From an uncultured Erythrobacter sp. (GTDB taxonomy: Bacteria > Pseudomonadota > Alphaproteobacteria > Sphingomonadales > Sphingomonadaceae), in NCBI GenBank assembly GCA_947502305.1, contig CANMZA010000002.1, positions 401,041-465,040 on the forward strand: a stretch of 64,000 nt of DNA, in the 5' to 3' direction. The notes beneath the pieces are model-generated. The model did not search any database. It had not been told where the DNA came from and saw nothing but the letters and a program-made list of their open reading frames with translations. Positions 47,511-56,700 of this stretch are shown here, in pieces. Within the stretch, counting starts at the first letter, position 1. Each line of letters opens with the position of its first letter. The translations under genes were made by a program, and so were the position numbers.

Positions 47511-47558
47511 GGCGCGCGGGCGATGCTGGTGCGAAACCTTCAAAACGGCGGCTGATTT

Positions 47559-49799
47559 ATGAGGCAATCCCGGCTCCTGCTCGAATGGGCGATCCTGCTC
47601 GTAGCGGCGATTATGGGTATGGCCGCGCTGCAATCGTCTCAGATGACGCAGCGGCTGGACAACCAATTGCTCGACACCGCCGCGCCGCTCGCCCGCCCGG
47701 CAATGTCGGATGACATCACTCTGGTTGCGATTGATGATCAAAGTCTGGGCGAAATCGGCGCTTGGCCGTGGCCGCGCGCTGTCCATGGGGCGCTGATCGA
47801 CCGGCTGACCGATGCGGGCGCGCGGGCGATTGTGCTCGATATTCTGTTTCTGGAAAACACCGATCTGGCGGATGATGACGCGCTAGAGCGCGCGATGCGG
47901 CGCGGTGACAATGTGTTGTTGCCGCACACATTCACCGCGCGGATCAATTCGCAAACCGGGATCGATCCGCTCTATCCCTTGCCCGAATTTGGCAGCGCGT
48001 CCGTCGGCGTCGGACATGTGGTGGCGGAACCTGATACGGACGGGATTTTCCGCCGCTTTGATCTGGTTCTTTCTACCGATAAGGGCGATTTTCCCCACCT
48101 CGCCATGCGGGCGCTGGAATTTTTGGAAGAGCGCGGGGCGGGCACAACAGAACGCAGCGCCCTAATCCCGTTTCACCCAGCAGGCGCGCTTGTCACACAA
48201 TCAGCCAGCGACGTTTTGGCTGGCAACACTTTGCCCGAATTTTTCGAAGGTAAGATCGTCCTGATCGGCGCCACCGGTCAGGGTATGGGCGATCGCTATT
48301 CGGTCGCTGCGGGCGATATTGGCGTGATGACGGGGATCGAAACGCAGGCAAATTTGCTCAATGCATTGATGGCGGATGCGCTGATCGATCCGGTTGGCGC
48401 ATTATGGCAAAATATCGCGGGCGGTATGGCGCTCTTCGCATTGTTCTTGGCGTTTTGGTATTGGCCCCCGCGCCTTGGGTTGGGGGTTGCGATTGCGCTT
48501 GTGGCGGCGTTGTTGATCGGCAGTGCCGGAATGCTTGCTTGGGGCCAATTGTGGATGCCGATTGCACCGGCGATCATCATGATCGTGCTGTCTTACCCGC
48601 TGTGGAGCTGGCGGCGGCTTAGCCATGTCAGCCGCTATCTCGACCGGGAAGCTGCGCGCATGATGGGCGAGGGGCATGGCCCTCAGATGCAAGCCGATCA
48701 CGAACAGCATCGCCTAGAAGGGGGCGGTATGGAATATGTCGCACGTCAGGTGGAACGGATGCGCGGTTTGATCCTGCGGACGGAAGACACGCTGAGTTTT
48801 GTGCGCCAAGTGATCGAAGCCGCGCCCGATGCGATGATTGTGCTGAATGATCAGGGCCAGGTTGAGATGCTCAATGCCGTCGCGGATCAGCTTTTTCCCG
48901 ATTGGCAGTCTGAGGAGGCGTTGTCGCTCAATGAATTGCTGCTGTTTGGCCGCGCAGATTTACAACGCGGCGGCAGCGAAATGCTCACCGAAGATGGGCG
49001 AATTTTCCTGATCGCGCGCGCGCCGCTTTCTGGGCTCGCTGGGCTTGCTGAGCGGTCAGGCGCTTCGGACGCTACCGAGGGCGCGCTGCGTTCTGGCGAG
49101 ATTTTGGCGCTGCGTGAAATCACCGATCTGCGCAGGCTGGATCAAGAACGCAAACAGATGCTCGAATTTCTCTCGCATGACATGCGCACGCCGCAGGTCG
49201 CGATTATCGGCCTGACCCGCAAACCCGGCGATCAATCCGCAGGCGCAATGGCGCGGATCAAGAAACAAGCCGAACGCACGTTGAAACTGGCCGATGATTT
49301 CGTGCAATTGGCGCGGTTGGAAAGCCCTCAGCTGCAACTCGAAGACAGCGATATTAGCGCGCTCATCGAAGAAGCCTGCGACCGCGCTTACGTCCTTGCG
49401 GAAGCCAAACATATCCGCATCGAACAACATTTGCCGCAGGATCCGTGCTTTGCCGATGTCGATGCGTCGCTGATCGCGCGAATGCTCGACAATTTGATCG
49501 GCAATGCGGTGAAATATTCGCCCGAAGATTCGCGCATCGATGTAAAGTTGAATTGCCCCGGCAATAGCGGTGACGGCAGCGCGACGCAGATCATCGTCTC
49601 CGACGAAGGGGCCGGCCTGCCGGAGGCCCGGATCAAGGATCCCTTTGCGCGATTTGGGGCCCATGCCACCGACGCGGGCCCAAGCGCAGGGTTGGGTCTG
49701 GCGCTGGTGAAAAAGGTCGTCGATGCGCATGATGGCACGATCGAAGTCGCATCCCGGCCCGGTCAGGGCACACGCTTCACCATTTCACTCAAGAATTAA
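47559..49799 (+). CDS. CHASE2-domain sensor histidine kinase
   Basis: A 746-residue membrane kinase. One N-terminal helix, a periplasmic CHASE2 domain (DDITLVAIDDQSLGEIGAWPWPRAVHGALIDRL through FEGKIVLIGATGQGMGDRYS), three helices (about residues 280-350), a PAS-like segment (VIEAAPDAMIVLNDQG) and the kinase core: H-box EFLSHDMRTPQ, N-box MLDNLIGNAVKYSP, G1 VSDEGAGLPEA and G2 AGLGLALVKKVVDAHDG. It is convergent with an OmpR-type regulator gene 0.6 kb away, its probable partner. Confidence 0.92.
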   Translation: MRQSRLLLEWAILLVAAIMGMAALQSSQMTQRLDNQLLDTAAPLARPAMSDDITLVAIDDQSLGEIGAWPWPRAVHGALIDRLTDAGARAIVLDILFLENTDLADDDALERAMRRGDNVLLPHTFTARINSQTGIDPLYPLPEFGSASVGVGHVVAEPDTDGIFRRFDLVLSTDKGDFPHLAMRALEFLEERGAGTTERSALIPFHPAGALVTQSASDVLAGNTLPEFFEGKIVLIGATGQGMGDRYSVAAGDIGVMTGIETQANLLNALMADALIDPVGALWQNIAGGMALFALFLAFWYWPPRLGLGVAIALVAALLIGSAGMLAWGQLWMPIAPAIIMIVLSYPLWSWRRLSHVSRYLDREAARMMGEGHGPQMQADHEQHRLEGGGMEYVARQVERMRGLILRTEDTLSFVRQVIEAAPDAMIVLNDQGQVEMLNAVADQLFPDWQSEEALSLNELLLFGRADLQRGGSEMLTEDGRIFLIARAPLSGLAGLAERSGASDATEGALRSGEILALREITDLRRLDQERKQMLEFLSHDMRTPQVAIIGLTRKPGDQSAGAMARIKKQAERTLKLADDFVQLARLESPQLQLEDSDISALIEEACDRAYVLAEAKHIRIEQHLPQDPCFADVDASLIARMLDNLIGNAVKYSPEDSRIDVKLNCPGNSGDGSATQIIVSDEGAGLPEARIKDPFARFGAHATDAGPSAGLGLALVKKVVDAHDGTIEVASRPGQGTRFTISLKN

Positions 49800-49823
49800 A
49801 GCGGCAAAAAATGCGCCCGCCAA

Positions 49824-50378
49824 TCAGCGGCGCGAATAATCCGCAATCAGACCATTCGCCATGCTGCGCAAAGCCTGATCATCAAATTCGCAATCTGTCA
49901 TCGTGCCGGTGCCGCGATAGACGACCGCGCCCGTTTCGCGGTCCAGCAACAGCAATGTGCCGCGCAAAACCATTGCCTCACATTCGTCAAAGCGTTTTGA
50001 GGGCCGCGGCGGCGCGATCCAAACTGGCGCGTCTTGGCCAGCATTAGACGTTTGTATGCCGACCTGCGCAGATCCGGTTGAGACCGAATAATCCGCGATC
50101 AAACCACCCTCTTCAGACATCGCGATACGGCGTCCGGTAAAGGCATCAATCAACGCATCGCCAAACAACGCTTTGAGTTGCTGAGCGCCGTCTTCTGGCA
50201 GCGAAATTGCAATTTGCGCATTTTGCGGGGCACCATCAGCGCCCGTGGATTCCACCGCGAGCGGCGAAAACACTGTGCAAGACGCAAGCACCGTGCAGGA
50301 CGCAAGCAAAGCAGCGCCGCCTAGCAAATGGCCCGCGCGCGCAAACTTTCCAAATTTTCGCACGCGGTTTTGGTTCAC
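49824..50378 (-). CDS. Predicted lipoprotein with duplicated lipobox
   Basis: A 184-residue protein. The signal peptide holds two successive lipobox-like units, ALLASCTVLASCTVF, caused by a short DNA duplication. The mature part has ALFGDALIDAFTGRRIA and a C-terminal LLLDRETGAVVYRGTGTMTDCEFDDQALRSMANGLI, resembling DUF4136-type lipoproteins, though I cannot assign it firmly. The start overlaps the stop of the regulator gene by four bases, so it is co-expressed with it. Confidence 0.7.
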   Translation of the reverse strand: MNQNRVRKFGKFARAGHLLGGAALLASCTVLASCTVFSPLAVESTGADGAPQNAQIAISLPEDGAQQLKALFGDALIDAFTGRRIAMSEEGGLIADYSVSTGSAQVGIQTSNAGQDAPVWIAPPRPSKRFDECEAMVLRGTLLLLDRETGAVVYRGTGTMTDCEFDDQALRSMANGLIADYSRR

Positions 50379-51076
50379 ATTTCCTCGCCAGCTTCGACCG
50401 TCTTATCCATGCGATAGCCGAAACCAAAGACAGTTTGAATGGCAAATCCATGCTTAGGCCGCAGTTCCAGCTTCGACCGAATGCGCGAGACATGCAGATC
50501 AAGCGTCCGGCTCTCCACTTCCGGGACGCTGCCCCAAACCTCGCCAAAGATATAAGCGCGCGACAAAGGCCGGTTGAGATTGTCGAAGAACAAGATCGCC
50601 AGATCCGCTTCTTTATTGGTGAGGTTCAGCGCCTCTCCTGCGCGCGTGATCTGTTTGGTGATCCGGTCGACTTCATAGACGCCAAACTTGCCAAACCGCT
50701 CTGGCCCGCCAGCATTCAGCCGCCGATGCGCGGCCTCGATCCGCGCCAAGATAACCTCTTCGCTTTCCGGCTTCACGACATAATCAATCGCGCCAGCCTC
50801 CAGCCCCAACACCACGTCGCCTTTGTCAGAACGGCTGGTGAGGATAATAAAAGCGGGCGGGTTTTGCAGGCTGGATGTCGCCCATTTCACCAGATCAAGC
50901 CCCGTGCGGCCCGGCATATTCCAATCCACCAGCACCACATCGCATGTCTCGCGCTTAAGGAAGGTCGTCAGTTCCGTACCTGAGCGAAAACGCTCACACT
51001 GATGCGCCGTGCCATCAATCGCATTGCCAAGCTGTTCCAGAAGCTCGGGATCATCATCCGCTATCGCGATTCTCAT
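50375..51076 (-). CDS. OmpR-family response regulator
   Basis: A 233-residue regulator: receiver domain with acidic cluster IADDDPELLEQL, phospho-accepting aspartate in VVLVDWNMPGRTGLDLVKW, T/S in IILTSRSDKGDV and K in DYVVKPES, then the winged helix (NLTNKEADLAILFFDNLNRPLSRAYIFGEVWG, RTLDLHVSRIRSKL, IQTVFGFGYRMD). The ATG at 51076 (MRIAIADDD) is the proper start; the track adds 50 spurious residues. It probably pairs with the CHASE2 kinase encoded convergently. Confidence 0.93.
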   Translation of the reverse strand: MRIAIADDDPELLEQLGNAIDGTAHQCERFRSGTELTTFLKRETCDVVLVDWNMPGRTGLDLVKWATSSLQNPPAFIILTSRSDKGDVVLGLEAGAIDYVVKPESEEVILARIEAAHRRLNAGGPERFGKFGVYEVDRITKQITRAGEALNLTNKEADLAILFFDNLNRPLSRAYIFGEVWGSVPEVESRTLDLHVSRIRSKLELRPKHGFAIQTVFGFGYRMDKTVEAGEEM

Positions 51077-51307
51077 ATTTGCCGCCCTCTTGATTGCTGG
51101 CTCTTCGGCCTGCCGTGTCGCTAACCCATTGATCTTGCTGATGACAGTGCCCGTCACCTGCAAGTTGTATCCTGATAAACTCGTCAACAGGCTGAACAGC
51201 AAGGGAATGTCGCGCAATCGGCGCAAAAATTACAAGAAATTACGTCTTAGCAACCGCCGAACAGCAAAGTGAGCGGTGGCGGCGAAGACGATGATCGCAA
51301 GGGTGCA

Positions 51308-51360
51308 AAACAATGGCGCACCCGAGAGGATTCGAACCTCTGGCCTCTGCCTTCGGAGGG
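51308..51360. repeat. Left attachment-site repeat (tRNA-Arg 3' fragment)
   Basis: 53 bases identical to 58484-58536. It contains the 3' 46 bases of tRNA-Arg, including CCA and the TTCGAACCTC T-arm; sequence diverges directly after CTTCGGAGGG. Confidence 0.93.
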
Positions 51361-51498
51361 TAGGGATGCAGGGCATAGCCGGACACTACTGGACATAACA
51401 AGCAACTGAAAAACAATGCTTTTTGTCTTGCCCTATCCGGTTTCGTCCTACATTGTTTTCCATACTCATTACATACAGTATGGAAAATCGGGACGGCA

Positions 51499-52651
51499 AT
51501 GGCGCTGGATTTAAGCAAGGTTGGAGAGCGTGAGAGGCTAAAGCCAAGGTGTGAGCCGCATTGGCAGCGACTGCGGGCCGGTTGCTTCCTTGGCTTTCGC
51601 CCTTCGAAACAAGGCGGGCCGGGCACATGGATTGCCAGAGGCTATGATGAGGATGCGCGCCGTTACCGTGTGAAGTCGCTTGGCGATTTTGGAGAACTTG
51701 CAGGCAACCGGCGTTTCACAGGCGGAAGCGGAGAAGCTAGCCGCAGTTATCGAAGCAGGCGGCGAGATTCGCGCAAAGGTCGATTCTGTAGGGGCAGCTT
51801 GCCGCGCCTATGCCGAAAGCAGGCCAGAGGCAGAATCCCGCTTCAAACGTCACGTTTTTGATGATCCTCTCAGCAAGGTGAAACTCGACAAATTGCGGCG
51901 GCGGCATTTGCGCGAATGGCGAGAGCGGCTGGAAGAAAAACCCGCGCTCATAAGCCGCAGCAAGACCGGAGAGCACAAGATACGCGACCGCGCGCCCTCG
52001 TCCGTCAATCGGGATATGGCCGTGCTGCGGGCGGCGTTGGCAACCGTGCTTTCGCCCGGCGCGCCGAATAGCGAGGCCGCTTGGCAAGAGGCGTTGAAGG
52101 CCATTCCAAACGCCAATGGGCGGCGCACCCTTTATCTTGACCGTGAACAGAGAAGGCAGCTTTTGAAGGCAATCTCTAGCGAGGCGGAGTCGTTCGTAAG
52201 GGCGCTATGCCTCTTGCCTCTTAGGCCGGGCGCAATGGCTGGATTGACCGTAGGGGATTTTGACAAGCGGACCAGTGAGCTTTCGATAGGCAAGGACAAG
52301 AATGGCAAGCCGCGCCGCATCCAAATACCGGCTGAGGCAGCGAACGTCCTGATAGAGCAAAGCAAGGATAAGTTGCCGAACGCCCCAATTTTCATGCGCG
52401 GCAATGGCAGGGCATGGAATAAAGACAGTTGGAAACTGCCAATTGCTGCGGGAGCGCGGGCGGCTGGACTGCCAGCCGGAGCAACCGCCTACACTTTAAG
52501 GCACAGCACAATAACCGACCTCGTGAGGGCAAATCTGCCGTTGCTCACGATTGCACAAATCAGTGGCACAAGCGCCGAAATGATTGAACGCCATTATGGG
52601 CACCTTGCCAGCGACGCAGCGGTTAAGACGCTTGGGGAGTTGGCGTTATGA
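51499..52651 (+). pseudogene. Tyrosine-type integrase, frameshifted
   Basis: The N-terminal frame from 51499 (ALDLSKVGERERLKPR, HWQRLRAGCFLGFRPSK, GGPGTWIARGYDEDA) is the start of a phage-type integrase. Coding then shifts by +1 between about 51680 and 51735, and the rest continues in the frame of the 51680-52651 ORF. Catalytic parts are in that second frame: the first arginine in LLPLRPGAMAGLTVGD, YTLRHSTITDL (box II, with Tyr in place of the usual His) and the tyrosine in MIERHYGHLAS. The shift would abolish the enzyme unless it is programmed or a sequencing error. The last codon overlaps the next gene by four bases. Confidence 0.82.
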
Positions 52652-53166
52652 GCAAGCAAACAAATCCCAACTGGCCTGATCCCACAGATTGGGCAAAAAG
52701 ACTTCACGATAGGCTAGAGGGCATTGGTGGCGACTTCATGGACGCGCCATGGGAGGTTGCGGACGATCCCGAGGATTTCTCAGGGCTAAACCTTAAACAG
52801 GCACGTGCGGCAGAGGCACTAATGGCGGTATGCAGTGCGCTTCAGGAACTCCCGCAGTTTCAAAAGTCCAAAGGAGCTTCGACAATTCATACCGTAGCTG
52901 GCGCACTCCGAGATGTTGTTATGGGCGGCGAGGCTGCGTTACCGCACCGCACTAGAAGCACGCGTCCCGTGAAAGATCATGAGGCCTTAGGACGAGTGCT
53001 CGGCACGCTAGGGCAGCGGCTCGGCTTTGGTCATTGGATACGGACAAGTGGCTTTTTCCTAGAATTTGGCGCTGGGCTTAACTCTCTGCCGCGGTCTCAA
53101 CACTTGCGCCGTTGGCGCAGAAAAAGCCCGAGACATAGAAACGGGAGCGGTTTCTTACCGGCCTAA
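52648..53166 (+). CDS. Unknown protein coupled to the integrase
   Basis: A 172-residue protein overlapping the integrase stop by four bases (ATGA). The first 125 residues look like a genuine soluble protein (NWPDPTDWAKRLHDRLEGI, KQARAAEALMAVCSALQEL). The last 40 residues (SQHLRRWRRKSPRHRNGSG) are basic and of low quality, suggesting the original end was lost where the island was rearranged. No family recognised. Confidence 0.55.
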   Translation: MSKQTNPNWPDPTDWAKRLHDRLEGIGGDFMDAPWEVADDPEDFSGLNLKQARAAEALMAVCSALQELPQFQKSKGASTIHTVAGALRDVVMGGEAALPHRTRSTRPVKDHEALGRVLGTLGQRLGFGHWIRTSGFFLEFGAGLNSLPRSQHLRRWRRKSPRHRNGSGFLPA

Positions 53167-53467
53167 ACTTGGCGTTGATGACCATATTGGCCATTTTTTC
53201 GGCCACACCCCTTTCGACTTCATCACCTTGATCGAAGCGAAATTCTATTCCTGGTTCCAAGTTTAGCGTTGACTGTGCGGCGATGGATACGCTGGCCAGC
53301 GCGTCATCGGCGGTCTTGATCACCTTCTTGCTCTTTTCGCCTAACCGCACAACCAATTCGAGAACTTGTTCGCAAGGCCTTCGAAGTCGTTGGTCTGCCC
53401 TATTTTCACCGACATACCATTCGTCATATGCTGACTCAGCAGGCCTAAAAACACTGCAAAACGCCAC
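53078..53467 (-). other. Possible gene fragment on the minus strand
   Basis: The frame covers 129 codons. Residues about 35-115 (VRLGEKSKKVIKTADDALASVS, GIEFRFDQGDEVERGVAEKM) have a plausible protein-like composition. The first 35 residues are antisense to an integrase remnant. It may be the truncated end of a lost gene. Low confidence. Confidence 0.25.
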
Positions 53468-53664
53468 AACAAATCAAAGCTTGGAGCCAGAACTTCGGGC
53501 ATGAGAGCGTGCTCACCACTATGGCGAGTTATGGAAAAATCGATCTTCAAAAGCAGCGCGAGATCCTCGCCTCGATCGGCCAGACAACAAATGGTGGAGA
53601 CCTGCCGCTCACCAAGAGCGATCTTAGCCAACTAATTGAGCGCATCAACGAAAGGCGTAATTGA
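53341..53664 (+). pseudogene. C-terminal remnant of a second tyrosine recombinase
   Basis: In one frame the sequence reads RELVRKAFEVVGLPYFHRH, TIRHMLTQQA, a TAA stop at 53446, then KTPQQIKAWSQNFGHESVL, TTMASYGKID and an end at QLIERINERRN. This is the box II (HTIRH), GHES histidine and SYG tyrosine region of an integrase unrelated in detail to the one at 51.5 kb. Upstream of 53341 the frame loses similarity and contains stops. The ORF track shows only unrelated shadow frames here, because the internal stop splits it. Confidence 0.75.
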
Positions 53665-53719
53665 AAAATCGAGAAAAATGGGGCTGTTTGTGATTATCAG
53701 ACAGTCGAAAGCTTGCCCG

Positions 53720-56700
53720 CTAACGAACCGGGGGAGCCGGAAGGTAACCACTCCTCAGAATTGCAGAGTAGGCATTTTCCGACATAATTTGTTGAACTAA
53801 ATCATGCGCATATCCAATGGCTAGACGATCGGTCTCTGGATCAAGTAGATCAAGTCTAAAAGCCTCAAATAGTAAAATGGCCCATGTTTTTTGAGGTAGG
53901 CCATCTACGTCCGTGAAAACGTCTCCATGGCGCAAGCAGATGCAATAAACCTCCACGACAGTAGGCCAATGCTCATCCTGCGGGTAACTGCTTTTTGCCA
54001 AATTGCCGAATAAGATCGTGCAGGAGCGACGCTCTCCTAAAGATACGTGAGGATTGGAAGTGATATGTGCGACGACTGTCTTTGTTACTTCGCTAATGAT
54101 CCAGCTGAAGCGCCGAGTAATACGGCAGTACTGGAACCAGCGGCTCGCTCGGCTTAAACGAAAAATCGCATCTTCGTTGTCCGAATGCAGGCCAGCCCAA
54201 GCCACGATTCGTACGACAGTCGCAAAGGATATTCCTTTGGCTGCTGACAAATTCTTCGTCAAAAATACGGCCTGCTCGCTCCTCCAGTTCTCTTTGAGCC
54301 AACCTTCACAATGCTCTTTGATTTGATCTAGGCATCCACCTGCGTCGAGCCAAGCATGATAGACGAACTGAGCCTCTTGCGTGAGGCCGTGCTCGTCAAA
54401 CCACCCCAACAGCTCTTTCCTGATCGCGGCCCGGTCGCCACCTGCCTCGAGCCAAGCCTTATAGACGAAGCGAGCCTCCTGCGTGAGGCCATGCTGCTCA
54501 ACCCACCCCAACAGCTCTTTGCTGATCACAGCCCGGTCGCCACCTGCGTCGAGCCAAGCATGATAGACGAACTGAGCCTCTTGCGTGAGGCCGTGCTGCT
54601 CAATCCACCCCAACAGCTCTTTGCTGATCGCTGCCCTGTCACCACCTGCGTCGAGCCAAGCATGATAGACGTAAGCAGCCTCTTGCGTGAGGCCGTGCTG
54701 CTCAACCCACCCCAACAGCTCTTTCCTGATCGCGGCCCTGTCGCCATCGGCGTTGAGCCAAGCCCTGTAGACGAAGCGAGCCTTTTGCGTGAGGCCGTGC
54801 TGCTCAACCCACCCCAACAGCTCTTTCCTGATCGCAGCCTTGTCGCCATCTGCGTTGAGCCAAGCCTGATAGACGAACTCAGCCTCTAGCGTGAGGCCGT
54901 GCTGCTCAACCCACCCCAACAGCTCTTTGCTGATCACAGCCCGGTCGCCACCTGCGTCGAGCCAAGCCTTATAGACGAACTGAGCCTCTTGCGTGAGGCC
55001 GTGCTGCTCAACCCACCCCAACAGCTCTTTGCTGATCGCAGCCTTGTCGCCACCTGCGTCGAGCCAAGCCTTATAGACGAACTGAGCCTCTTGCGTGAGG
55101 CCGTGCTGCTCAACCCACCTCAACAGCCCTTTGCCGACCGTAACCCTGTCGCCACTTGCGTCGAGCCAAGCCTTATAGACGAACTGAGCCTCTAGCGTGA
55201 GGCCATGCTGCTCAAACCACCCCAACAGCTCTTTACTGATCGCAGCCCTGTCACCGCCTGCGTCGAGCCAAGCCTTATAGACGAACTCAGCCTCCTGCGT
55301 GAGGCCGTGCTCCTCAAACCACCCCAACAGCTCTTTGCTGATCACAGCCTTGTCGCCACCTGCCTCGAGCCACGCCTTATAGACGAAGCGAGCCTTTTGC
55401 GTGAGGCCGTGCTGCTCAATCCACCCCAACAGCTCTTTGCTGATCGCGGCCCTGTCACCGCCTGCGTCGAGCCAAGCCTTATAGACGAACTCAGCCTCTA
55501 GCGTGAGGCCGTACTGCTCAACCCACCCCAACAGCTCTTTCCTGATCGCGGCCCTGTCGCCACCTGCGTCGAGCCAAGCCTTATAGACGAACTGAGCCTC
55601 CTGCGTGAGGCCGTGCTGCTCAACCCACCCCAACAGCTCTTTGTTGATCGTATCCTTGTCGCCACCTGCGTCGAGCCAAGCCTTATAGACGAACTGAGCA
55701 TCTTGCGTGAGGCCGTGCTGCTTAACCCACCTCAACAGCTCTTTGTTGATCGCATTCTTGTCGCCATCTGCGTCGAGCCAAGCCTTATAGACGAACCCAG
55801 CCTCTAGCGTGAGGCCGTGCTGCTCAACCCACCCCAACAGCTCTTTGCTGATCGCGGCCCTGTCACCGCCTGCGTCGAGCCAAGCCTTATAGACGAACTG
55901 AGCCTCTAGCGTGAGGCCGTGCTTCTCAACCCACCGCAACAGCTCTTTGCTGACCGCGTCCTTATCGCCACCTGCTTCGAGCCAAGCCCTGTAGGGAAAG
56001 CTAGCTTGGTAAATTTCGCCGTTTGCGCCGAGCCAATCGCAGATTGCTTGGCGCATCGATTGGGGCGTTTCACCTGCGCGCAGCATCCGAACTATCAAGA
56101 ATTGAGTGTGCTCTTGGGTCGGGTAACTAGCAATATTCGCGAATGCTCGACCGCGAAATCTGTCGGCGTCGAACTCGAACGCCAGACTCAAAATAAAATT
56201 GGAGTGCTTTGATTGCACGCACGCGATGTCAAGAAGACTTCCGAATACCTCGGGCACTTCCAACACGGCATCCGTATTGCGCATAATAGCCACCTCATTC
56301 GCCAAACGAGCCAGATCGACCTGTAGAGACGGCTTCGTTCTGATCGCCTCACCCAAGTTTGGTAAATTATTGACGAGGATCAGCTTTTCTTGAATTTTTA
56401 GTAGAGGACTACGGAGCCACTGACCTGCAGATGCCATTACCTGCTCTGGGTGCGCCGCAAGCAGTGCTTTTAGAATCTGCTCGCCATCGATTGCAGTAAA
56501 GCCAGAGTGTCCCACGAGCCGAGCAACCACTGTTAGGGCGTGGGGCAAATCTCGAGCAGTAGCGGCGTCCTCGAGCAAATCATGCAATCGGGCGGTTGTT
56601 GCTGTTTCGGCTTCGAACAGCCAACGCACCAGCAAGGCATCCGCAAAGACATCGTGGGACGCCGCAAGCTCTCCATCGATGATTTCGACCCAGCGATCAG

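Noticed and set aside
53341-53631. 96-residue minus-strand ORF
   Set aside because: It is antisense to a recognisable integrase remnant on the plus strand.
54356-55807. Series of long plus-strand ORFs with 34-residue repeats (NPPQQLFADR pattern)
   Set aside because: They are the antisense of the 102-bp coding repeats; openness follows from repeated codon choice, starts are arbitrary and there is no ribosome site.
54287-56020. CRISPR array
   Set aside because: Repeats are contiguous 102-bp coding units with no spacers and are in frame throughout.
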